Notes under the pieces: model-generated
Database searches by the model: none
The model's input: only the letters and a program-made list of their open reading frames with translations
Told to the model about the DNA's origin: nothing
Made by a program: the position numbers and the translations under genes
Source of the DNA: a bacterium
GTDB taxonomy: Bacteria > Planctomycetota > Planctomycetia > Planctomycetales > Planctomycetaceae
NCBI GenBank assembly: GCA_016125225.1
Contig: WGME01000003.1
Span: forward strand, 682,001 to 746,000
DNA length: 64,000 bases
Direction of reading: 5' to 3'
Shown here: positions 39,418 to 49,142 of the stretch, piece after piece
Numbering within the stretch: the stretch's first letter is position 1
Layout: each line of letters starts with the position of its first letter

Positions 39418-40713
39418 TCAGCGAAGTTGTTGGCGGACGGCAGCAGCTAACCGTCGGGCACCTTCCTGTAGGCCGTCAACTGGCTGCACACCAAAGCTGA
39501 GCCGCATCTGATTCCGGCAAACGACGTCCTCGTTTCTGGTCGAGGGATAGCCCAGTTCGCCGGGCACGAACATCACCTTGTGTTCTTTGACCGCCGATTG
39601 GAACAGTGTTGAATTGAAGCCCGTGGCGACGGCGTCTGGCAGGGTCATCCAGACATAGAGCCCCCCCTTGGGATGGACCCAATGCACCTCGGGAAGGTCA
39701 CGAAATTCCGTCGCGAGTGCGGCTAGAAAAGCGTCGCGCTTGCTGCGGTAACCCTGGCAAACCTGTTGCACGTGCTGCTGATAACGCCCACTCTTCAGGG
39801 CCAGGTTCAGCAACTGCTGATTCAGGTGGGCCGAGCCGAAATCTTCGTTGCCTTTGCGATTGCAGACCGGAGCGACAAGCTCTCGTGGCAATACCCCGAA
39901 GCCGACGCGGACGCCGGGCGAGAAACTTTTGGAAAACGTTTGAGCGAGAATGACCGTGTCGCGATCCTGATCGAAGCTCCAGACACTCGGCAAAGGCTCG
40001 CCTTCGTAACGGAGTTCCCGATAGGCTGCGTCTTCCAGCACAAAGATGCGCTGCTCTGTCGACCAGCGTTTCGCGAGGTCGACCACTTGTTGACGACGTG
40101 CTGCCGACAGGGAAATTCCGCTGGGGTTTTCGAAATCGCTGACGACGTAGATCAGTTTCACGCGGTTCAATTCCCCGCGTGCGGCAATGCGTTCGAGTTC
40201 GTCGGCGAGGAGATCGATCCGCATGCCCTGATCGTCGGAGGGAATCGCGACGGTCCGGGCCCCTACGCCATTCAGCACCCCCAGGAAAACGAAATAGGTC
40301 GGAGCCGAAACGAGGCAGATATCGCCGGGATCGAGCAGCACATCCGCGAGTGATGTCAGCAGTTGCTGCGATCCGGTCGATAAGACGACCTGATCGGCAG
40401 CCACACCCAGATCGTCAACGATGCCACCTTCCAGCCGAGCCAGATGCTTCAGCACCTCAGAGCGTAAGGCTTCGGCTCCGGGCGTGGTGCCATATTGAAG
40501 TGCGCCCCGAGCGGTACGATCATCGGACAGCAATTCGTTCAGCAAGTCGCGGCACAGGGCCACCGGCAGCGTCTGCTCATCAACCAAGCCCGCAGCGAGG
40601 GAAATCACATCACGGTTTTCGACACCCTGCGCCATCAGGAAGCTGATGGCCTGTTCGGCAGCCCAATGTGCCCGTTGACTTAAGCAGACACGCGATGCTG
40701 TTTCCTCGGACAT
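39418..40713 (-). CDS. PLP-dependent aminotransferase, class I/II
   Basis: A protein of about 430 aa of the fold-type I aminotransferases, close to the 2-aminoadipate / MocR-domain group. Markers are LQYGTTPGAEALRSEV, VVLSTGSQQLLTSLADVLLDPGD, the YVVSDFENPSG substrate loop, EDAAYRELRY and the Schiff-base lysine in QTFSKSFSPGVRVG (about K262). No DNA-binding domain is attached. The start at 40713 (MSEETASRV) is preferred; the frame is open to 40761, but the extra 16 residues are Cys/Phe-rich and unlike the family. Substrate specificity is not predictable. Confidence 0.9.
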   Translation of the reverse strand: MSEETASRVCLSQRAHWAAEQAISFLMAQGVENRDVISLAAGLVDEQTLPVALCRDLLNELLSDDRTARGALQYGTTPGAEALRSEVLKHLARLEGGIVDDLGVAADQVVLSTGSQQLLTSLADVLLDPGDICLVSAPTYFVFLGVLNGVGARTVAIPSDDQGMRIDLLADELERIAARGELNRVKLIYVVSDFENPSGISLSAARRQQVVDLAKRWSTEQRIFVLEDAAYRELRYEGEPLPSVWSFDQDRDTVILAQTFSKSFSPGVRVGFGVLPRELVAPVCNRKGNEDFGSAHLNQQLLNLALKSGRYQQHVQQVCQGYRSKRDAFLAALATEFRDLPEVHWVHPKGGLYVWMTLPDAVATGFNSTLFQSAVKEHKVMFVPGELGYPSTRNEDVVCRNQMRLSFGVQPVDGLQEGARRLAAAVRQQLR

Positions 40714-40790
40714 TCCCGCAGTTCCCGGCCAGAAGATCGTCGAAGCAAAGCAGCAAGACACCGAAAGTGCGGAGATGTTCGCTCGCGTAA

Positions 40791-41990
40791 TTATCGGGAG
40801 GCTGTTGTCTTTGCTGGAGTGAACGGAAGTTCGGGAGCGTTGGAATCCGGCTGACGGGCCAGCAGATCTTTCAGCGAAAACGCCTGATAGGGTTGCTCGG
40901 CGGCAGGACGTTTATCACTTGTCGCCTGAGCGACCCAGAACCGTTGCGATTTCGGCGCAAAGAGCACGTTATGCAGGTTCGACTTCATCGCCACGGGGCG
41001 TGACATCAACTCCAGTGCCTGTTCTGGAGTGAACTTGCCATGCTTTGATTCCACGCGGTCGACCAGATGGTTGTATCGATCACCGGCCGAAAGCAGTACA
41101 CAATCCGAGACCGGTCGCGGCAACAAGGGGTGTTCTGTGCCGGGACGGATGACCTGAAAAACATCCCACGAGGCTTCCATACCCACGGCCTGTTTGGTTT
41201 CGCCGTCGGCAATCACATAGAAGTACTGGCAGGTTCGGGGGCCATCGCGGAAAACGGCAATGGCTTCATCCAGCGACTGAGCCGTTTCCAGGGTGTCGCG
41301 CACAATCCAGGCCATCGGCCGACCTTCCCAGTGACCCAGGCCGCCGCCCCCCATTTCACCGACCGAGATCTGTGCCGCATTCATCCCCGTCACCGAACCA
41401 ATGAAGCCGGCATAGGAAACGTTCACCCAAGGAATGCGTCCGTCCGGTTCGCAGACGATCACCACCGCATGATCCTGCAGGCCCCAGTCGACGGCATAAT
41501 CCAGCACGCGACCGTGCAACATTTCACCATCGGCCGTCGCGGAATCGGATAGGGCGAAGCCGCTGCAGTGAAATAACTCGGGGATGAAGTTCGCCGCCGT
41601 GGCGTCTGCGACGGAAATGTCAGCCCCCGCGGCGACCCCGGCAATCTCTTCCAGATAACGGGTATCGATAAAGGGCTTCTGAATTTTCAGGATCATCTCG
41701 ATCCCGGCTCGCGGTGTGACTTTGAGCGGCCCAATCTCGACAAGAGTGTGCTCGGCCGCTTTGACATGCAGCAAGGTGTGCATGTTCTGCTGGACATGAT
41801 CTTTCAGCAAAGCCCCGTGCTGGTAACCCATTTCATAGGGTGTCCCCTTCAGGTGCAGCACAAGCGAGCCATCGACGCGCTCCAGCCAACCCTGTCCGCA
41901 CCGGGCGATCGTTTGAGCCGACGCGACTTCCGCCGAACTCCACAGCAGGAGACACACCAATGCTGCCCAACTACGGCGAGAGATTCGCAT
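40791..41990 (-). CDS. secreted C45 / acyltransferase-like Ntn hydrolase
   Basis: A 399-aa protein with a signal peptide (residues 1-25, ending EVASAQ). The body resembles the C45 acyl-CoA:isopenicillin-N acyltransferase-like group: LHLKGTPYEMGYQHGALL near the N-terminus, a candidate nucleophile Cys142 in ELFHCSGFAL, then GEMLHGRVLDYAVDWG and NVSYAGFIGSVTGMN. Such enzymes self-cleave to expose the Cys and hydrolyse amide bonds. ATG at 41990 has AGAGG about 6 nt upstream; the frame is open to 42065. It is followed by the aminotransferase on the same strand (77 bp), possibly a unit. The substrate is unknown. Confidence 0.85.
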   Translation of the reverse strand: MRISRRSWAALVCLLLWSSAEVASAQTIARCGQGWLERVDGSLVLHLKGTPYEMGYQHGALLKDHVQQNMHTLLHVKAAEHTLVEIGPLKVTPRAGIEMILKIQKPFIDTRYLEEIAGVAAGADISVADATAANFIPELFHCSGFALSDSATADGEMLHGRVLDYAVDWGLQDHAVVIVCEPDGRIPWVNVSYAGFIGSVTGMNAAQISVGEMGGGGLGHWEGRPMAWIVRDTLETAQSLDEAIAVFRDGPRTCQYFYVIADGETKQAVGMEASWDVFQVIRPGTEHPLLPRPVSDCVLLSAGDRYNHLVDRVESKHGKFTPEQALELMSRPVAMKSNLHNVLFAPKSQRFWVAQATSDKRPAAEQPYQAFSLKDLLARQPDSNAPELPFTPAKTTASR

Positions 41991-42103
41991 AGACACCTCT
42001 GAAGTTCGAGAAGCGACAGGGACCGACGACATGGCCTCGCGATCGCTGGCCAATCTCCCTACCATACGGCTTTTTCCAGCGATTTACAGCGCCAGATTTC
42101 GCC

Positions 42104-42544
42104 ATGAATCCTGAAGAACCCACCGCTCTGCGTGAGTGGATTGATGAACCTGCCGTCAGCCGCGGCAAATCGCCGGCCGATTACGCCCCGCCGGTGCCCT
42201 GGCTTGGGCCCTCGGTGGCTGTTGGGGCGTTTGTCGTCTGGCTGCTGCTGATGGGGGTGGCCCGGATTTCCTTGTGGGGTTATCTGATAGCCAGTCTGAT
42301 GGGGGCTTTGCTCGGCATCATGTTGACTTTGGTCGGCATGGCCTGGGGCGTGGCGATTGTTTTCGCGGACAACACGCGCCGCGGCCTCTGGTTCACGATC
42401 TTCCCACCCTACATGGTGATCTATGCGATTCAGCGTTGGGAGTGGATGCGGCAGCCTGCGGTGCTTTTTCTGTGCGGTCTCACACTCGCCTTTGGTTCGC
42501 TCTATGGGGCGAACTGGATGATGTCCACACCAGCCGCCCCATGA
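42104..42544 (+). CDS. membrane protein, 146 aa, function unknown
   Basis: A polar, Pro-rich N-terminus of about 35 residues is followed by three likely membrane spans: about 36-52 (SVAVGAFVVWLLLMGVA), about 57-85 (LIASLMGALLGIMLTLVGMAWG) and a C-terminal one (PAVLFLCGLTLAFGSLYGA). Between them a conserved-looking WFTIFPPYMVIYAIQRWEWMRQP resembles short amphipathic planctomycete membrane proteins. No family is recognised. It is divergent from the C45-like gene and converges on the protease gene with 13 bp between the ends. Confidence 0.72.
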   Translation: MNPEEPTALREWIDEPAVSRGKSPADYAPPVPWLGPSVAVGAFVVWLLLMGVARISLWGYLIASLMGALLGIMLTLVGMAWGVAIVFADNTRRGLWFTIFPPYMVIYAIQRWEWMRQPAVLFLCGLTLAFGSLYGANWMMSTPAAP

Positions 42545-42557
42545 GTAGCCGGTCCCA

Positions 42558-43349
42558 TCACGGGAGTTGTTCGATCGTCCGTCGAATCCAGGGGGACTGC
42601 ACCACGATCGATAGTCCCAACGGGGTATGCATGATCCGTTCCTCAAAAGGGGAAGCCACGCGATCCGTCTGACGAATCATACCCGAAACAAGGCCCGCCA
42701 GCCGTAATCCATCAGGGGTGGTCATCGCCACAGCGGCCCCGCTGTCGCCCCCAAAACCGCTGATGTCAAGATACAGAATCGGTGCCTGTTCCACGGGTCG
42801 TAGCGGGTACGTCGCCACCGTTCCGCGACGCAGAATCGGCCAGCCCACCGAATTGGCTTCCGACTTGGCCGGAAAGCAGGGGACGAAAACTTCTCGACCC
42901 ACGGTCAATTGATCAACTCCTGAACCGTCATCGTCCAACAGTGCTTCCCAGGGCAACACCTGCATAGTGACGTTTTCGGGCAGGGTCAATGGAAGTGCGG
43001 CACAGTCAAACTGCGGATGTCGCAGCCAGAGCCGTTTGCTCTCGGCTTCGATGGGCACCATCACCTCGCGGCGCTCGTACAATCCGGAGGGAAGTTGCTC
43101 GCGCAAGACGAGTTGGCAATGCGGTTCACGCATTTGTTCGAAGACATGAGCGGCCGTGACCAGGGCGATTCCGGCAGAGGGTTGGTCATCACGTGGGGGA
43201 CGTTGCACCAGAAATGCCGTTCCGGAATGGTCGCGTTGACTGATGCGGCAAGTCGCCTGCAAAGCTGACACAAGTTCGTCGGCCGAACCGGGACACGGCC
43301 ATGCGAACAGGCTCACCACAACCCACGCGATCCCACACCATCTGGTCAT
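42558..43349 (-). CDS. secreted trypsin-like serine protease
   Basis: A 263-aa protein with a signal peptide (residues 1-23). The catalytic triad of the S1 fold is readable: H68 in VTAAHVF, D115 in QFDCAALPL and S203 in GFGGDSGAAV. No PDZ domain follows, so it is a minimal trypsin-like unit rather than HtrA. ATG at 43349 has GAGGAAG 6 nt upstream. It lies downstream of the cyanophycin-associated ABC exporter gene on the same strand (78 bp), but a link is not evident. Confidence 0.85.
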   Translation of the reverse strand: MTRWCGIAWVVVSLFAWPCPGSADELVSALQATCRISQRDHSGTAFLVQRPPRDDQPSAGIALVTAAHVFEQMREPHCQLVLREQLPSGLYERREVMVPIEAESKRLWLRHPQFDCAALPLTLPENVTMQVLPWEALLDDDGSGVDQLTVGREVFVPCFPAKSEANSVGWPILRRGTVATYPLRPVEQAPILYLDISGFGGDSGAAVAMTTPDGLRLAGLVSGMIRQTDRVASPFEERIMHTPLGLSIVVQSPWIRRTIEQLP

Positions 43350-43427
43350 TCATGCTTCCTCAATAAGAAATTCTCATTCCCGACACGAGATCGCGAGTGG
43401 TGACGGACTTGCCATCCCCGGCATTCC

Positions 43428-45674
43428 TCACCAGCCGATGTCGCGTGTTAATGCCTGCTGCGCTTCGTGGAGTCCGGCATAGATTCCCCGCTGCTCCAGT
43501 AATGCCTCGTGTGTTCCCACTTCCGCGATGTGCCCATGATCGAGCACCACGATGCGGTGGGCCTGCCTCAGAGTACTCAATCGATGGGCGATCGCAATGG
43601 TGGTACGCCCCTGAACGAGATTCTGAATCGCAGCCTGAATCTCTCGCTCGGTTTGTGTATCCACCGCTGACGTGGCTTCATCCAGAATCAAGATGGCGGG
43701 ATTGATCAGGAGTGCACGGGCAATCGAGATGCGTTGGCGTTCGCCGCCGGAGAGTGACTGACCCCGTTCGCCGACAAGGGAATCATAGGCATCGGGGAGT
43801 TGCAGAATGAATTCGTGCGCATGTGCCGCTTGCGCCGCGGCAATGATCTCGTCCCGCGTGGCCTCGGGACGACCATAGGCAATGTTCTCGGCAATGGTGC
43901 CATAAAACAGAAAGGGGTCTTGCAGCACCATGCCGATGTTGCGACGGTAATCGCTGACCGGGTAGGCCCGGATGTCGATGTCGTCGGCATAGATCGCCCC
44001 TTCGGCGACATCGAAGAAGCGGCAGATCAGGTTCACCAGCGTACTTTTCCCCGCCCCGGTATGTCCCACTAGACCGACCATCTCACCGGGCGTGATTTTC
44101 AGATTGATCTCACGAATGACTTTGCGGTTGCCATAACGAAAGCTCACATTTCGCAGTTCCAGTGCCCCTTGCAATCGCGTCAACGGCACCGGTTTGGCAG
44201 GTTCGGGAACACTGGAAACGCGATCCAGAATTTCGAACATCCGTTGAGCACTTGCCGCGGCCCGTTGTGACGCGTTCACCATGCGACTCATCGATTCGAG
44301 TCGCCCATAGAAACGGCCGCTGAGCAGTACAAACTCCAGCAAGGCCCCGACGGTGAGTTGCTGGCGATAGATGAGATAGACACCGCAACACCACACCACC
44401 AGCACGCCGAGGTTATTCAGGAACGTAATCAGAGGCCAGAAGAACGTCCAAACGGAGTTCACGCGATGATTCGCCGTCAGCACATGGCGATTGACGGCAT
44501 CAAACCGATCGATTTCGCGTTGTTCCTGTGCAAAGGCTTTCACCACGCGGATTCCGGGAATGGCATCGGCCAGCACGCTGGTCATCTGTCCCCAGGCACG
44601 GCCGCTCACAACGAACCCCGCCTGCAATTTGTCACGCGACTGGTACATCAGCCAGACGACAAACGGAAAGGGGGTTAAGGTGGCCAGTGCCAGCCAGCCA
44701 TTGGTCTGAATGAGAGAGACTGCAATGGCGATGAGCAATAAACAGTCGGCTGCAAAATCGACCACACTATCGGAGAGAAATTGACACAAACGATCGGAAT
44801 CGGTGCTGAGCCGATTGATCAAATCGCCCGTTCGCTTGCCCCCAAAGAATTCGAGTGACAAACGCTGCAGATGGGCATAGGCGCGACTGCGTAAACTCGC
44901 CGACATCGATTCACTGACCCAGGCCAGAATGGCTCCTTGTGCCCAGCCGAGCAGCCACGCCAGTATCGCTGCGGCAAACATACCCAGCATGTACCAACCC
45001 ACCACTGAAAAACGTTCGGCCGCCGCCGCATCGACCGGACCGTCGGAGTGGATCGCCTGTTGATAGGGCATGAGTACGTGATCAACCAGCGGCCCCGTCA
45101 GTTTTAAGGGGATGATGTTCGCAATCGTCGCCAGCAGGGAGATCACAAACGCCAGGGCAATCAAACCTTGATGCGGCCGTGCAAACTCCCACAGACGAAA
45201 TAATGCCAGCGTGCTGGGCGGAGCCGCTGCCACTTCGGCTTCCGGCGGTTCCGCTTCCTCGCTTCCCACGGCAAAGGGATCGGTGCCTGCGCGGATTCGA
45301 TCGAACCGCTCCATCAGCATCAGAACATCAGGTCCCTGACGGAGCGTGTAATACCAGACCGCCAGACGACCATCCCGACCAATGGCTTCCAGGGTTCCCA
45401 GGCCAGCGCGATCGCGAGTCTGCAGTCGCACCACATCGGACAGCGGCCACGACTCCGGCGATTCCGATTCCATAACGTCGGGAGAAACCGACAGGATTCG
45501 GGTCTTCGTCAAGACCACCCAGGTCACCGCAAATCGATGCTCGCGGTTGACATCGGACGTGAACCAGGCCGAGGGCTGTTCATCCGCACTCAGATGCTTA
45601 CGAACGGGTAATGGTAGCGAGTCCCAGACCTGTGACTCGGTCAGCAATGCGGGCAAAGGAAAAATCCCTGGCAA
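43428..45674 (-). CDS. ABC exporter with N-terminal extra domain, cyanophycin-locus type
   Basis: A 748-aa half-transporter: an N-terminal soluble domain (about 1-150) that reads like a PH-like fold (HRFAVTWVVLTKTRILSVSPDV ... DGRLAVWYYTL), six membrane spans (about 170-480), then the ATPase with GHTGAGKST (about 536), LSGGERQR (about 640) and ILDEATSAVD. The exporter core is MsbA/LipA-like. Transporters of this composite form are found beside cyanophycin synthetases and DUF1854 genes (recalled family association), and here it is divergent from cphA. The frame opens with TTG at 45674 without a ribosome site; a TTG at 45656 has AGGGA 8 nt upstream. The cargo is unknown. Confidence 0.88.
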   Translation of the reverse strand: MPGIFPLPALLTESQVWDSLPLPVRKHLSADEQPSAWFTSDVNREHRFAVTWVVLTKTRILSVSPDVMESESPESWPLSDVVRLQTRDRAGLGTLEAIGRDGRLAVWYYTLRQGPDVLMLMERFDRIRAGTDPFAVGSEEAEPPEAEVAAAPPSTLALFRLWEFARPHQGLIALAFVISLLATIANIIPLKLTGPLVDHVLMPYQQAIHSDGPVDAAAAERFSVVGWYMLGMFAAAILAWLLGWAQGAILAWVSESMSASLRSRAYAHLQRLSLEFFGGKRTGDLINRLSTDSDRLCQFLSDSVVDFAADCLLLIAIAVSLIQTNGWLALATLTPFPFVVWLMYQSRDKLQAGFVVSGRAWGQMTSVLADAIPGIRVVKAFAQEQREIDRFDAVNRHVLTANHRVNSVWTFFWPLITFLNNLGVLVVWCCGVYLIYRQQLTVGALLEFVLLSGRFYGRLESMSRMVNASQRAAASAQRMFEILDRVSSVPEPAKPVPLTRLQGALELRNVSFRYGNRKVIREINLKITPGEMVGLVGHTGAGKSTLVNLICRFFDVAEGAIYADDIDIRAYPVSDYRRNIGMVLQDPFLFYGTIAENIAYGRPEATRDEIIAAAQAAHAHEFILQLPDAYDSLVGERGQSLSGGERQRISIARALLINPAILILDEATSAVDTQTEREIQAAIQNLVQGRTTIAIAHRLSTLRQAHRIVVLDHGHIAEVGTHEALLEQRGIYAGLHEAQQALTRDIGW

Positions 45675-46327
45675 GGGCAGCGGTGCAAATGGCCCGCATC
45701 TTAATCGGAACCGTCAGGGAATGTGAGTTGATCCGCAACGGGTTCTCCTTCTCGCGAGTCATACGCTCACTCCATCCATCGATGGAGACACCCCGGTATT
45801 GCGTAGAAAACAATGGATCTCCAGGTAACGCATGAAGACATCAACATGTCAGCACGTGGCGGGAGGTAATTTTTCGTAGAGAATTCATGAAACGAAGAGA
45901 CTGATACGGCCAAGAGTTTCTTGAAGAACGATCCTTCGGGAAATCGCACAAGATTCTGACGAGCCTGTGAGATTTCCTGATGGCGTTCTGGTCTCACTGC
46001 CGTAATAATTGGCGATCATCACGGTCGCACTTTGACGCGGACCGTATCAGGGTATGCGGTTGGTCACGATGGCCAATGCTCGCATCCCACCGGAGTGTTC
46101 CCTTGAATTTCTGTCTGGTCGACGCCTCGGTGCGACCGTCTCGCTTGCCCGCGCGGCTCGGCAAAACAGTATGCCGTGTTGTGACCACATCACGCCTGGT
46201 TCCGCCAACCAGCGCCCGCGATCATCACGGCTTGGTCTAAAACGACGACTTGGTCCGTGTGATCTCTTCCCCCTGCCTGACTATGGTTTATCCGGCCTGA
46301 CACTTACGGGTGTCGCCTCCCGCTGCC
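45675..46327. other. intergenic, about 650 bp, divergent promoter region of the cyanophycin locus
   Basis: Separates the ABC exporter (minus) from the first cyanophycin synthetase (plus) and should hold both promoters, perhaps with shared regulation. Frames here (for example 46054-46404) overlap the synthetase and lack protein character. No strong hairpin is seen. Confidence 0.45.
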
Positions 46328-48958
46328 ATGAAGATTCTCTCCGTCCGTACCCTCCGTGGTCCCAACATCTGGTCGAGACGACCGGCACTCGAAGCCCTCG
46401 TTGACCTGCAATTGCTGCGCGATTCCTCGTCCGAAATTCTGCCCGAATTCAACGATCGACTCATGTCGTGGTTGCCGGGTTTGATCGAGCATCGCTGCAG
46501 TGAAGGCGTGCGCGGAGGCTTCCATATTCGTCTGCGACGCGGCACCTACCTCGCTCACATTCTCGAACACGTGACGATTGAATTGCAGACGCTGGCGGGT
46601 ACCGAAGTGGGTTACGGACGCGCCCGCGAAACGAGTTGTGAAGGCGTTTTTAAGGTCGTCGTCCGCTACGTTGAAGAAGAAGTCGGCAAAGCCTGTCTCA
46701 ATGTCGCTCATCGATTGTGTCTGGCCGCCGTGTACGATTTGCCCTTTGATATCGCCGCAGAAGTCCAGTCTCTGCGGGAATTGGTCGACCGGATTTGCCT
46801 GGGACCATCAACACGGGCCATCGTCGATGCCGCGCGAGACCGGCAGATTCCGGTACAACGGTTGAACGCCGGCAGCCTCGTTCAGTTGGGCTATGGGGCG
46901 AAACAACGCCGGATTTGGACGGCGGAAACCGATCAGACCAGCGCCATTGCCGAATCCATTGCCTCCGATAAAGAATTGACCAAATCGCTCTTAACATCGG
47001 CGGGAGTCCCTGTCCCCCAAGGCCGGGTGGTGACCGACGCGGAAGACGCGGTTTCCGCTGCGGACGATATCGACGGCAACGTCGTCGTCAAACCGATCGA
47101 TGCCAATCATGGCCGCGGCGTGTTCATGGATCTTCGGGAACCGGGACTGATTCGCACGGCCTACGAAGCCGCGGCGAAGGAAGGTTCCGGCGTGATTGTC
47201 GAGCAATACATTCCGGGCCATGAACACCGCTTACTGGTGATTGGTGGCAAGCTGATCGCAGCGGCCCGCGGTGAAGCCGCGTCCGTTGTGGGCGATGGGC
47301 TGCATACCATTAGTGAACTCGTCGATCTGCAGATCAACTCCGATCCGCGGCGGGGTGATGAAGAATCGTGCCCGCTCAACCCCGTTTTGCTCGATGCCCT
47401 GACGTTGACGGAATTGAGCAATCAGGGTTACCAGCCTGACCAGATTCTCGCGGATGGTACACGGGTGTTGGTCCGCCGGAATGACAATCTCAGTGAAGAT
47501 GTGACCGACATTGTCCATCCCTCCGTGGCCGAACATGCCGTGATTGCGGCGAGCGTGGTGGGGCTTGATATCGCCGGAATCGATCTGGTCGCCACCGACA
47601 TTTCGCGACCGCTGGAAGCTCAAGGCGGAGCGATTGTTGAAGTCAACGCCGGACCGGGACTGCTGCCCCATTTGCGTCCACGTGTCGGGCAGCCCCGTCC
47701 GGTGGGCAAAGCGATCGTCGAGACGCTGTTTCCAGCGGGGTCGACCGGCCGGATACCGATCGTGTCCGTAACCGGAACCAATGGCAAAACCACCACCACG
47801 CGACTAGTCGCTGCCCTGTTAGAGCGCGCCGGCTATCGCGTAGGTATGACCTGCAGCGATGGCATCTTCGTCGGCACAAGGCTGATTGATCAGGGAGACT
47901 GCGCTGGCCCGCAGAGTGCTCGCAAAGTCTTGATGAATCCGGCTGTCGAAGCGGCGGTCCTGGAATGTGCTCGTGGCGGCATCCTTCGTGAGGGTCTGGG
48001 CTTCGATCATTGTGACGTCGCGATCGTCACGAACATTAGAACGGCCGACCATCTCGGACAGCATGACTTACACACTCCCGCTGACATGTACAAGGTGAAG
48101 CGCACGCCCGTGGATGTTGTCCTGCCAACGGGGGTTGCAGTGCTGAATGCCGATGATCCGCTCGTAGCGCAGATGGCGGAATTGTCAGCCGGTGATGTCG
48201 TCTTCTTTGCCCGTGATGCGGAACATAGTGTCGTTCGCAAGCATCTGCTGGCAGGTCGGCGAGCAGTCACTGTAAGAAACGGGACCATATTGTTGTCTCA
48301 GGGTTTGCAAGAACATCCCTTAATGCCCATGGACCAGGTGCCCTGCACGCATGGTGGCCGCATCAACTTTCAAGTGGAGAATGTGCTGGCAGCGGTCGCG
48401 GCGGCATGGAGCCTGGGGATTCCCAACTCGGTTATGCAGATGACGTTGCAGAGTTTCCAGGGCAACCACATTGATAACCCGGGTCGCTTCACGGTCCTGG
48501 AGATTCAGAATCGCACGGTGATTGCCTTCGATGGACGAAACGCGTTGGCACTCCATTCGCTCATCGACGCCTGCCAGGCCTTTTCTCATCAACAGCGGTC
48601 CATCGTGTATTCCGGTGAGGGAGATCGTCGTGATGAGGATTTGATCACTCAGGGGCAACTTCTCGGTGACCATTTCGATGCAATTACCTTATGTGAAATC
48701 GATCGGCATGACCCGCGTCCTTCCGGAGACGTCATGCGTTTGCTTCAGCAGGGCCTGAACTCCGGAAGCCGCTTTGCACAATGCACCCTTCAAGCCGATT
48801 GGTCTCAGGCTGTCGACGCCGCATGGACTGAGTTACCACCTCGTGGCTTGCTGGTCATTCAAGCGGCGAGCATCACCCAGACGGTACAGAAACTTCAACA
48901 ACTGAGTGGCCATGAACCAACCGTGCCAACAGGACGAACCTTGCATGCCGTTGGTTAA
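46328..48958 (+). CDS. cyanophycin synthetase-like protein, divergent copy
   Basis: An 876-aa protein with the CphA layout: N-terminal domain (MKILSVRTLRGPN), ATP-grasp domain (about 215-480, VVVKPIDANHGRGV) and Mur-ligase-like domain with P-loop TGTNGKTTTTR (about 482). CphA builds the poly-Asp backbone with Arg side chains. This copy deviates at two conserved places: NAGPGLLPHLRPR where copy 2 has NAAPGLRMHLEPS, and FDGRN (about 733) where copy 2 has DYGHN. Its activity may be altered or regulatory. The ATG at 46328 is chosen because the conserved N-terminus begins there; a GTG at 46310 is also possible. Neither has a good ribosome site. Confidence 0.92.
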   Translation: MKILSVRTLRGPNIWSRRPALEALVDLQLLRDSSSEILPEFNDRLMSWLPGLIEHRCSEGVRGGFHIRLRRGTYLAHILEHVTIELQTLAGTEVGYGRARETSCEGVFKVVVRYVEEEVGKACLNVAHRLCLAAVYDLPFDIAAEVQSLRELVDRICLGPSTRAIVDAARDRQIPVQRLNAGSLVQLGYGAKQRRIWTAETDQTSAIAESIASDKELTKSLLTSAGVPVPQGRVVTDAEDAVSAADDIDGNVVVKPIDANHGRGVFMDLREPGLIRTAYEAAAKEGSGVIVEQYIPGHEHRLLVIGGKLIAAARGEAASVVGDGLHTISELVDLQINSDPRRGDEESCPLNPVLLDALTLTELSNQGYQPDQILADGTRVLVRRNDNLSEDVTDIVHPSVAEHAVIAASVVGLDIAGIDLVATDISRPLEAQGGAIVEVNAGPGLLPHLRPRVGQPRPVGKAIVETLFPAGSTGRIPIVSVTGTNGKTTTTRLVAALLERAGYRVGMTCSDGIFVGTRLIDQGDCAGPQSARKVLMNPAVEAAVLECARGGILREGLGFDHCDVAIVTNIRTADHLGQHDLHTPADMYKVKRTPVDVVLPTGVAVLNADDPLVAQMAELSAGDVVFFARDAEHSVVRKHLLAGRRAVTVRNGTILLSQGLQEHPLMPMDQVPCTHGGRINFQVENVLAAVAAAWSLGIPNSVMQMTLQSFQGNHIDNPGRFTVLEIQNRTVIAFDGRNALALHSLIDACQAFSHQQRSIVYSGEGDRRDEDLITQGQLLGDHFDAITLCEIDRHDPRPSGDVMRLLQQGLNSGSRFAQCTLQADWSQAVDAAWTELPPRGLLVIQAASITQTVQKLQQLSGHEPTVPTGRTLHAVG

Positions 48959-49142
48959 CACCTAAGACGAACAACAGGAATCCAATAACGATGAACGACT
49001 CGATCCGCTCTGGTGGAGAGCGTGCTCCTGGGAACAAAACTTCGGCCCCGCTTCGGCAAGGCTGGTAGTGAGCAGCAGACGGCTCGATAGCCGTCGTGAT
49101 GGGCGTCGGACATCGTCTTCGGAACGTCAAGAAAGAGAAATC

